Part shown: positions 1 to 5,237 of the stretch, in pieces
Position numbering within the stretch: position 1 is the first letter of the stretch
Layout: each line of letters starts with the position of its first letter
Assembly (NCBI GenBank): GCA_023393485.1
Contig: JAEWLD010000269.1
Location: forward strand, 1 to 7,200
Length of the DNA stretch: 7,200 bases
Direction: 5' to 3'
From: Bacteroidota bacterium
Lineage (GTDB): Bacteria; Bacteroidota; Bacteroidia; Flavobacteriales; Flavobacteriaceae
Notes under the pieces: generated by a model
Told to the model about the DNA's origin: nothing
The model's input: only the letters and a program-made list of their open reading frames with translations
Database searches by the model: none
Made by a program: the position numbers and the translations under genes

Positions 1-1
1 G

Positions 2-619
2 GATTGGTATGACCCGGTGCATTTTTCCGAAAGCGCCAAGTCCGGTCTACGAAGCGAATGGAAAATAGGCAAAGACGATTTTGTATTCATTTTCGTCGGG
101 CGGATTGTCAGGGACAAAGGCATTCGCGAATTGGTTGACGCATTTTCGGCGCTGATCGAAAATCATCCGCACGCAAAATTGTTGTTGCTCGGAAGGTTTG
201 AAGCGCATCTTGACCCGATTGATCCCGCAACGCTGAAAACCATTGAAACCAATCGGCAGATTATTGCCGCCGGTTACCAAACCGATGTGCGTAAATTTCT
301 TGCCATTTCAGATGTTTTCGTCCTGCCAAGTCATCGCGAGGGTTTTCCGAACGTGGTGATGCAGGCCGGCGCGATGGGTTTGCCGTCTATTGTGACCGAC
401 ATTAACGGCGCTAACGAAATCATTGCAAATGGCAAAAACGGGCTGATTGTTCCGCCTAAAAATGCCGAAAAACTGCGTGACGCAATGACCGAAATGATCA
501 ATAATCATCTGTTGAGAAATGACCTGGCCGCAAATTCCCGCTCAATGATTGCCTCGCGCTACCAGCAACAAACGGTCTGGAACGCGATTCTCGAAGAATA
601 CCGCGCCATCGCCAAATGA
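2..619 (+). CDS. GT4-family glycosyltransferase, 5'-truncated (C-terminal half)
   Basis: This is the nucleotide-sugar-binding half of a GT-B fold, family 4 glycosyltransferase, a cytoplasmic or membrane-associated enzyme that adds a sugar to a growing lipid-linked glycan. The frame is open to the left edge (it reads DWYDP before the GTG at 17), so the start lies outside the window and about 205 residues are visible. Counting from the GTG codon, FVGRIVRDKGI (26-36) is the typical first strand and phosphate-binding region with G28-R29 and K34. SHREGFPNVVMQAGAMGLP (105-123) is the family's donor-binding motif. The usual E-x7-E pair reads E108-x7-Q116, so the second acid is Gln; I recall similar relatives with Gln here. 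TDINGANEII (127-136) and NGLIVPP (141-147) complete the domain. The stop is 20 bp before the PGT1 start, which suggests co-transcription. Sugar and acceptor cannot be told from sequence alone. Confidence 0.9.
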   Translation, partial: DWYDPVHFSESAKSGLRSEWKIGKDDFVFIFVGRIVRDKGIRELVDAFSALIENHPHAKLLLLGRFEAHLDPIDPATLKTIETNRQIIAAGYQTDVRKFLAISDVFVLPSHREGFPNVVMQAGAMGLPSIVTDINGANEIIANGKNGLIVPPKNAEKLRDAMTEMINNHLLRNDLAANSRSMIASRYQQQTVWNAILEEYRAIAK

Positions 620-639
620 TTTTCCTATTTTTGTAAGGC

Positions 640-1236
640 ATGTACAGAACGCTCGTCAAACCTTTTTTCGATTTCATGGCCGCGCTCGTCGGGCTGGTTT
701 TGCTCTCGCCGGTGTTTTTAGCTTGTATGCTGCTTGTAAAAGTCTCGACCAAAGGCCCGATTTTTTTTGTGCATCCGCGGCCTGGATATAAAGAGAAAAT
801 AATCAAGGTCATCAAGTTCTGCACGATGAACAACAAGCGTGACGAAAACGGGAATCTGTTGCCGAACATGCAGCGCATCACGAAAATCGGTGCGTTCATG
901 CGCAAGACGTCGCTTGACGAAATCCCGCAATTGATCAACGTATTAAAAGGCGATATTTCCCTGGTCGGACCACGTCCGCTGGAAGTTCGCTATCTGCCGC
1001 ATTATTCGGAAGAACAAAGAAAACGCCACAATGTCAAGCCCGGAATCACCGGCTATGCGCAGGTCAACGGCCGCAACGCGATTTCTTGGGAAGAAAAATT
1101 TAAATTAGATGTCTGGTACGTCAATAACCAGTCATTCCTGCTTGATCTCAAGATTTTGTTCCAGACATTCTGGAAAGTCATCAAGGGAAGCGACGTCAAC
1201 TCAGACCAAAACAACACCGTAAAACCATTTGCCTAA
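640..1236 (+). CDS. Sugar transferase / monotopic phosphoglycosyl transferase (PGT1)
   Basis: It is predicted to move a sugar-1-phosphate from a UDP-sugar to undecaprenyl phosphate on the cytoplasmic face of the inner membrane, starting a lipid-linked glycan. At 198 residues it is the minimal PglC/EpsL-sized form, without the multispan N-terminal part of WbaP/WcaJ. One hydrophobic segment (about 13-36) contains the S23-P24 break that makes a re-entrant membrane helix in PglC. Then come RPGY (47-50), IKFCTM (58-63), SLDEIPQLINVLKGD (91-105) with the catalytic D93-E94 pair, VGPRP (109-113) and KPGITGYAQVNGR (133-145). One oddity is that C61 takes the place usually held by Arg or Lys in KFRTM/KFKTM. 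The ATG at 640 gives the family's usual N-terminus; no good Shine-Dalgarno precedes it (TAAGG sits only one base away). The stop codon overlaps the next gene's start. The class is secure; the sugar is not known. Confidence 0.93.
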   Translation: MYRTLVKPFFDFMAALVGLVLLSPVFLACMLLVKVSTKGPIFFVHPRPGYKEKIIKVIKFCTMNNKRDENGNLLPNMQRITKIGAFMRKTSLDEIPQLINVLKGDISLVGPRPLEVRYLPHYSEEQRKRHNVKPGITGYAQVNGRNAISWEEKFKLDVWYVNNQSFLLDLKILFQTFWKVIKGSDVNSDQNNTVKPFA

Positions 1237-2396
1237 TGTTATTCAGGGAAGAAATAGGGGAATCGATCACGTTAAAGTTTGCCGAAGCCGCCAACGAGCG
1301 CCGCAAAAAAGGATTGCCGATCATTTCGTTAGGGTTGGGCGAACCCGAATTCCGGACGCCGCAGCCGATAATCGATGCGACCATCGAGGTCTTGCAGGCC
1401 AAAAATTCAAATTATTCGAGCCCGATGGGCATTCAGCCGCTGCGGGAAAAAATTGCAAGCAAGCTCAAGATTGAAAACGGCATCAACTGTACGGCCGACA
1501 ACATCATCGTCTGTGCGGGCGCAAAACAGGCGTTCCAGCACATGATGATGGTGATGGTCGAACCGGGCGACGAAATCATCGTGATCAATCCGTCGTTTGT
1601 GAGCTTCATTCCACAGGTTTACATCGCCGAATTCGATTGCAAGGTCGTGACGGTCGATGTCAGCAAGGCCGATTTTTCACTGCAGATGGACGAGATAAAG
1701 TCTAAAATTACCTCAAATACCAAAGCGATTATCGTCAACACCCCGAACAATCCGGCCGGTTATATGCTCAGCAAAGAACAGTTGGCCGAACTTTTTGCCC
1801 TGGCACAGGAAAAGGATTTCTACATCATTTCGGACGAGATTTATGAAAAGCTTGTTCTGGACGATAATGTCCATTTCAGCATCGGTTCGCTCGAAGAAAA
1901 GCCAACGCGCGTGGTTACGATCAACGGTTTTTCAAAGTCGCACGCGATGACCGGATGGCGTTTGGGTTATGCGTGTTTTCCGTCGCATTTCAAGCACAAT
2001 CTTTTGAAATATCAGCAGCATACCAATACCAATACCTGTACGTTCATCCAGGAAGGAATGGCAAAGGCGTTTGAGATTCCAACCGATTATCTGGATGGAT
2101 ACAACGCTAAATTGTCAGCGCGGTTCAAGCTTTACAACGATATGATTTCCAGACTCGACAAGGTTTCGGGCATCGCGCCCGACGGCGGTTTTTTCGCGTT
2201 CATGAACATTTCAAAATTGGGCATGGATTCCAATACGTTTTGTGCAAAATTGATTGAATCGACCGGCGTTGCGACGACTCCGGGAATTGCGTTCGGCGAC
2301 AATTGGGACGATCATATCAGAATCTCGTTGGCAACCGACGATAAGATTGTCGAAGAAGGTTTGGCGCTGATGGAGCAATTTATCCGAGGTTTGTAG
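1236..2396 (+). CDS. Class I PLP-dependent aminotransferase (AspC-like, fold type I)
   Basis: This soluble enzyme should transfer an amino group between an amino acid and a 2-oxo acid. The 386-residue length is normal for the aspartate aminotransferase family. Visible landmarks are LGLGEPEF (32-39), NTPNNPAG (168-175) with the cofactor-contacting N172, SDEIYEKLV (199-207) with D200 and Y203, and GFSKSHAMTGWRLGY (231-245), where K234 should be the Schiff-base lysine. IRISLA (361-366) supplies R362, which matches the Arg that binds the substrate 2-carboxylate. The enzyme therefore probably acts on an alpha-amino or alpha-oxo acid, unlike the DegT-type sugar aminotransferase further down. The start ATG shares its A with the PGT1 stop (TAATG), indicating translational coupling. 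Its presence inside a glycan operon suggests it supplies an amino-acid or oxo-acid building block, but that is inference. A housekeeping role in amino acid metabolism is the alternative. Confidence 0.92.
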   Translation: MLFREEIGESITLKFAEAANERRKKGLPIISLGLGEPEFRTPQPIIDATIEVLQAKNSNYSSPMGIQPLREKIASKLKIENGINCTADNIIVCAGAKQAFQHMMMVMVEPGDEIIVINPSFVSFIPQVYIAEFDCKVVTVDVSKADFSLQMDEIKSKITSNTKAIIVNTPNNPAGYMLSKEQLAELFALAQEKDFYIISDEIYEKLVLDDNVHFSIGSLEEKPTRVVTINGFSKSHAMTGWRLGYACFPSHFKHNLLKYQQHTNTNTCTFIQEGMAKAFEIPTDYLDGYNAKLSARFKLYNDMISRLDKVSGIAPDGGFFAFMNISKLGMDSNTFCAKLIESTGVATTPGIAFGDNWDDHIRISLATDDKIVEEGLALMEQFIRGL

Positions 2397-2429
2397 CTTT
2401 AGGAATTTTGCATCAAATTGACGAATGCC

Positions 2430-2536
2430 GCGGGTTTGCCGTAGCAGCCGTGTTTTGAAAGCGTAGATTGCTTTCGGGAAGAGGGCGAATGGTTTCCCTG
2501 CGGAAAATATGGTTGTCTGGATTACGGGAAACCCGC
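2430..2536 (+). repeat. Imperfect 14-bp inverted repeat with a competing internal arm
   Basis: GCGGGTTTGCCGTA at 2430-2443 matches the reverse complement of 2523-2536 at 13 of 14 positions. A second arm, GGTTTCCC at 2491-2498, pairs perfectly with GGGAAACC at 2526-2533. The right-hand arm can therefore pair with either left-hand arm but not both at once. The arrangement encloses the small hairpin at 2453-2479. No known riboswitch or RNA family was recognised. Confidence 0.4.
2453..2479 (+). repeat. Hairpin-forming inverted repeat GAAAGC/GCTTTC
   Basis: GAAAGC (2457-2462) and GCTTTC (2470-2475) form a perfect six-pair stem around a seven-base loop. As RNA the stem can grow by three G-U pairs and one A-U pair (2453-2456 with 2476-2479). 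No run of U follows, so it is not a standard intrinsic terminator. It lies about 60 bp after the aminotransferase stop and could be a weak terminator, a mRNA 3' end, or part of a leader structure. Confidence 0.45.
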
Positions 2537-2598
2537 ATAAAATGTGAACGATTTCATTTAGTAAGGTTTCGGCCTAAATCAAAAACAGTAATCAATCA

Positions 2599-3597
2599 AT
2601 GAAAGTATTGTTAACCAAGCCTTTTCTCGAGTCAGATCTGGAATACATTTCGGAAAGACTGGCCGATGGCATCGAAATCGTCAAACCATCAGCGTTCACG
2701 CCTGAAGCAATTGCAAATTCCGCCGCTGACGCCGACGTGCTTTTCGGAGGAAATCTCGCCGAGCCGATCCTGCAGGCTGCCAAAAACCTCAAATTCGCGC
2801 AAATCCCATGGACGGGCGTCGACAACCTCGATTTCGACCTGCTCAAAAAATACGACGTGACAATCGCCAATTCTCATTCGAATGCGGTAATCGTCGCCGA
2901 ACATGGCGTGGCGCTGATGCTCGATGCCGCAAAGAAGATTTCGTATCACGACCGCCAGATGCGTCATGGCGAATGGAACCGCGTCAAGCCCGCAGGAAAT
3001 GAAGTTTCGCCGTTTTCAAAATTGGTCGTCGGGTCAAAAGTCGCACTGCTCGGTTTTGGCGCGATCGGGCAAGGTTTGTATAAAATACTGTCGGGCTTTG
3101 GCTGCAAATTCAGCATTTTCAGCCGATCCGGAAAAGCCGTCGCCGGTTTTGAAAACGCGCAGTATTTCCAGACACAGGACATTTACCGGCAATTGGACGA
3201 TATTGATTTTGTATTTCTTGCCTTGCCGTTGACGCCGGATTCGAAGAATCTCGTCGATGCGAAATTCCTCTCGGCAATGAATAACAGGTCAGTGCTGATC
3301 AATCTCTCGCGCGGCGAACTGGTCAATGAGGACGACTTGTTTAAAGCGTTGCAGGAAAAACAGATCGGCGCGGCTGCGATCGACGTTTGGTACAATTACC
3401 CAAAATCCGGTGAAACCGTAACCTTTCCGTCTGAAAAACACGATTTCCACAAGCTCGACAACATCACGCTTTCGCCGCACCGCGCAGGCTATGCAGACAG
3501 CGGATTCCTGCATCTGGACGACGCGATAGACAATCTCAATAATTATAAAACGGGAAAGCCGCTCAAGAACGTAATTTCCCTTAACGACAAATATTGA
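2599..3597 (+). CDS. D-isomer-specific 2-hydroxyacid dehydrogenase-like protein
   Basis: The 332-residue protein has the length and layout of the NAD(P)-dependent 2-hydroxyacid dehydrogenases, which interconvert 2-oxo acids and D-2-hydroxy acids in the cytoplasm. The substrate-domain motif IPWTGVDNLDF is at 69-79. The Rossmann loop GFGAIGQGLYK is at 152-162 (G152, G154, G157). FSRSGK follows the second strand (174-179); an Arg there, and no acidic residue, would fit NADP. NLSRGELVNEDDL (235-247) carries the catalytic Arg R238, and LSPHRAGY (291-298) the catalytic His H294. The third expected residue, the Glu just before Pro in the usual DVF..EP motif, is not seen: the protein reads IDVWYNYP (261-268), with Y267 there. 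I think this is a known variant subfamily, but chemistry may differ. The ATG at 2599 follows an A-rich leader. The stop shares a base with the ATP-grasp start, implying a joint job. Confidence 0.87.
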   Translation: MKVLLTKPFLESDLEYISERLADGIEIVKPSAFTPEAIANSAADADVLFGGNLAEPILQAAKNLKFAQIPWTGVDNLDFDLLKKYDVTIANSHSNAVIVAEHGVALMLDAAKKISYHDRQMRHGEWNRVKPAGNEVSPFSKLVVGSKVALLGFGAIGQGLYKILSGFGCKFSIFSRSGKAVAGFENAQYFQTQDIYRQLDDIDFVFLALPLTPDSKNLVDAKFLSAMNNRSVLINLSRGELVNEDDLFKALQEKQIGAAAIDVWYNYPKSGETVTFPSEKHDFHKLDNITLSPHRAGYADSGFLHLDDAIDNLNNYKTGKPLKNVISLNDKY

Positions 3598-4613
3598 TGA
3601 ACATTCTTTTTACCTGTGCCGGAAGAAGGCATTATTTATTGCAATTTTTTAAGGAAGCGCTAGCGGGCGGAGGAAAAATCATCGGCGCAGACATGCAGCT
3701 TTCGGCTCCGGCGTTCGCAATGGCCGATGTAACCTATATCGTTCCGGCCGTTTATGCTGAAAACTACACCGAAAAAATCCTTGAGATCTGCAAGGCCGAA
3801 AAAGTCGATGCCGTCATTTCGCTCAACGATCTTGAGTTGCCGGTTTTGGCTGCCGCAAGAGAAAAGTTTGAAAGTATCGGCGTGAAGATCATCGTATCGT
3901 CGGACGCAGTTATCGACATCTGTTTCGACAAATGGAAAACGTTTAAATTCGGCGAATCGATCGGACTGAACCAGCCTAAAACCTACCTGACGTTGGACGA
4001 TGCCAAAGCCGCACTGGCATCCGGCGAAATCGACTTTCCGCTCGTGGTCAAGCCGCGCTGGGGCAGCGCTTCGATCGGCATCGATTTTCCGATGGACAGC
4101 GAAGAACTCGAATTATCCTATCGGTTGCAAAAGACCAAAGTGATGCGTTCGATTTTATCCGAAGCGTCAAAAACCGATGCAGGCCGCGCCATTTTAATCC
4201 AGGAAAAAATCGGCGGCACCGAATTCGGCATCGATATTTTGAACGATTTCAATGGTGAAACCCAACAGGTTTATGTCAAGGAAAAACTTGCGATGCGCGC
4301 CGGCGAAACCGATAAGGCCGTATTGCGCAACATTCCCGAATTGGAAGCCATCGGCAAAAAGCTTGGCGACGCGCTCGGGCATATCGGCAACCTCGACTGC
4401 GATTTTTTTGCGAGTAACGGCAAATATTACTTGCTCGAACTCAATCCGAGATTTGGTGGCGGTTATCCGTTTACGCACATGGCCGGCGGTCATTTTCCCG
4501 AAGCGATCCTGGCATGGCTCAGGGGCGAAACGTTCGACTTTTCCAAATTCTCGCGCAATTATGACCAGGTGTTTGCCAAGGCAGACACGCTGATTCCGGT
4601 CAAAAGCGATTAA
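3597..4613 (+). CDS. ATP-grasp domain protein (carbamoyl-phosphate synthase/PylC-like ligase)
   Basis: ATP-grasp enzymes join a carboxylate, through an acyl-phosphate, to an amine or other nucleophile. I start it at the ATG at 3597, which overlaps the upstream stop in TGATG and gives 338 residues; a TTG at 3594 would add one codon but is less likely. An N-terminal pre-ATP-grasp Rossmann-like domain begins NILFTCAGRR and continues to about 100. VVKPRWGSASIG (150-161) has the ATP-binding K152, IQEKIGGTEFG (201-211) the conserved E203, and LELNPRFGGGYP (280-291) the metal and phosphate ligands E281, N283 and R285, so the active site looks intact. The carboxylate and acceptor are unknown. Such proteins occur in other surface-polysaccharide clusters, and coupling to the dehydrogenase suggests use of a hydroxy acid. 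A housekeeping CarB is ruled out by length. The class is firm; the substrate is inference. Confidence 0.88.
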   Translation: MNILFTCAGRRHYLLQFFKEALAGGGKIIGADMQLSAPAFAMADVTYIVPAVYAENYTEKILEICKAEKVDAVISLNDLELPVLAAAREKFESIGVKIIVSSDAVIDICFDKWKTFKFGESIGLNQPKTYLTLDDAKAALASGEIDFPLVVKPRWGSASIGIDFPMDSEELELSYRLQKTKVMRSILSEASKTDAGRAILIQEKIGGTEFGIDILNDFNGETQQVYVKEKLAMRAGETDKAVLRNIPELEAIGKKLGDALGHIGNLDCDFFASNGKYYLLELNPRFGGGYPFTHMAGGHFPEAILAWLRGETFDFSKFSRNYDQVFAKADTLIPVKSD

Positions 4614-4618
4614 GCCGG

Positions 4619-5173
4619 ATGCTCAAGCGCACGTTCGATATCGCCTTGTCTTTTTTTATGCTGCTTTTTTTCAGCTGGTTTTTGCTGTTGTTGTGGCTGG
4701 TTGCGGCTATCGATACCGGCTCTGGCGGCATATTCAGGCAAACCAGGATAGGGCGTTTTGCGAAGCCGTTTACAATCTTCAAGTTCAGGACGATGCATCC
4801 GGAAACCAAGGCTATTTCTTCCGTCGGGCGTTTTCTGCGGGATTCCAAATTGGATGAATTGCTGCAACTGGCCAATGTTTTTATTGGCGACATGAGTTTT
4901 GTCGGGCCGCGCCCTGATATTCCCGGATATTATGACAAGCTTGAAGGCGAAGATCGCAAAATACTGAATTTGCGACCTGGACTGACTAGCGAGGCGTCGC
5001 TTAAATATTTCAATGAAGAGGCTTTGCTCGCCTCGAAGGAAAATCCGGATGACTACAATGACAATGTGATTTTCCCGGATAAGGTGAGATTGAACTTTGA
5101 ATATTACCGCAACCGATCGTTTTGGCGAGATGTCAAAATTATTTGGCGGACCGTATTTGCACGCGGCCAATAA
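4619..5173 (+). CDS. Sugar transferase / monotopic phosphoglycosyl transferase (PGT2)
   Basis: This second initiating-type sugar transferase, 184 residues, is predicted to place a sugar phosphate on undecaprenyl phosphate. A hydrophobic N-terminal segment spans about 8-31. RQTRIG (40-45), FKFRTM (54-59), SKLDELLQLANV (76-87) with the catalytic D79-E80 pair, VGPRPDIPGYY (95-105) and LRPGLTSEASLKYFNEE (118-134) follow. Unlike PGT1, it has S19-W20 where PglC has the helix-breaking Ser-Pro, so its membrane helix may sit differently. The RPGLTSEASLKY segment separates it from PGT1 (KPGITGYAQVNG) and resembles short sugar transferases that I recall next to PglE/PglF-like genes in Bacteroidota. The start is five bases after the ATP-grasp stop with no clear Shine-Dalgarno, so it is probably read by coupling. 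Together with the next two genes it could handle a bacillosamine-like sugar; this is inferred from context. Confidence 0.9.
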   Translation: MLKRTFDIALSFFMLLFFSWFLLLLWLVAAIDTGSGGIFRQTRIGRFAKPFTIFKFRTMHPETKAISSVGRFLRDSKLDELLQLANVFIGDMSFVGPRPDIPGYYDKLEGEDRKILNLRPGLTSEASLKYFNEEALLASKENPDDYNDNVIFPDKVRLNFEYYRNRSFWRDVKIIWRTVFARGQ

Positions 5174-5187
5174 ATTTGAGAAATCCG

Positions 5188-5217
5188 TTGTGCGTACGTG
5201 CGATTCGGTTATTTTTG
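5188..5217 (+). promoter_or_regulatory. Candidate Bacteroidota promoter (TTG-N19-TAnnTTTG)
   Basis: TTG at 5188-5190 lies exactly 19 bases before TATTTTTG at 5210-5217, which fits the -33/-7 pattern of the Bacteroidota primary sigma factor. Transcription would start near 5222-5225, giving the DegT gene a leader of only about 15 bases. The element lies in a real 64-bp gap, which supports it. It would let the aminotransferase and dehydratase genes be expressed apart from the upstream genes. Confidence 0.5.
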
Positions 5218-5220
5218 TAG

Positions 5221-5232
5221 TGTTTTAAAACA
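5221..5232. repeat. 12-bp perfect palindrome at the expected transcription start
   Basis: TGTTTTAAAACA is its own reverse complement. It sits three bases after the -7-like element and five bases before the DegT start codon, so it would cover the predicted transcription start. This is a plausible operator position for a dimeric repressor. AT-rich 12-mers can be palindromic by chance, and its A-rich half also serves as the upstream leader of the start codon. Confidence 0.3.
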
Positions 5233-5237
5233 AACCG

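Larger units (their letters stand above)
2397..2598 (+). other. 202-bp intergenic spacer with inverted repeats, no gene seen
   Basis: This is the longest non-coding stretch of the window and separates the GT/PGT1/aminotransferase group from the dehydrogenase group. It has no ORF longer than a 13-codon ATG frame (2425-2466) that resembles nothing known. It holds a small hairpin and longer inverted repeats, listed separately. No exact TAnnTTTG promoter element was found; the nearest sequences (TAGCTTTA at the left end, TAAGGTTTC near 2560) each miss the pattern by one position. The A-rich stretch just before 2599 is the sort of leader that Bacteroidota use in place of a Shine-Dalgarno. The spacer probably contains the 5' leader of the dehydrogenase transcript, but no promoter can be placed firmly. 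Confidence 0.55.

Noticed and set aside
626..633. TATTTTTG, a match to the Bacteroidota -7 element, just before PGT1
   Set aside because: No TTG lies at the right distance upstream, and the start of transcription would fall on the start codon itself. The 20-bp gap fits simple co-transcription better.
2020..2036. Short tandem repeat (ATACCA unit, almost three copies) in the class I aminotransferase
   Set aside because: It stays in frame, encodes a TNTNT stretch in an otherwise normal protein, and is too short to suggest phase variation.
2425..2466. 13-codon ATG frame in the spacer, possible leader peptide
   Set aside because: It has no run of a regulatory amino acid, no visible ribosome site and no clear terminator linked to it. 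Chance is the simplest explanation.
2453..2479. Hairpin as an intrinsic terminator of the first operon
   Set aside because: There is no T-run after the stem and half of the possible extension is G-U pairs, so a standard terminator call is not supported; it is kept only as a repeat.
4610..5170. Long minus-strand open frame opposite PGT2 (186 codons), and similar minus-strand frames opposite other genes
   Set aside because: They mirror well-recognised proteins on the + strand and have compositions without recognisable motifs, so they are shadows of the real genes.
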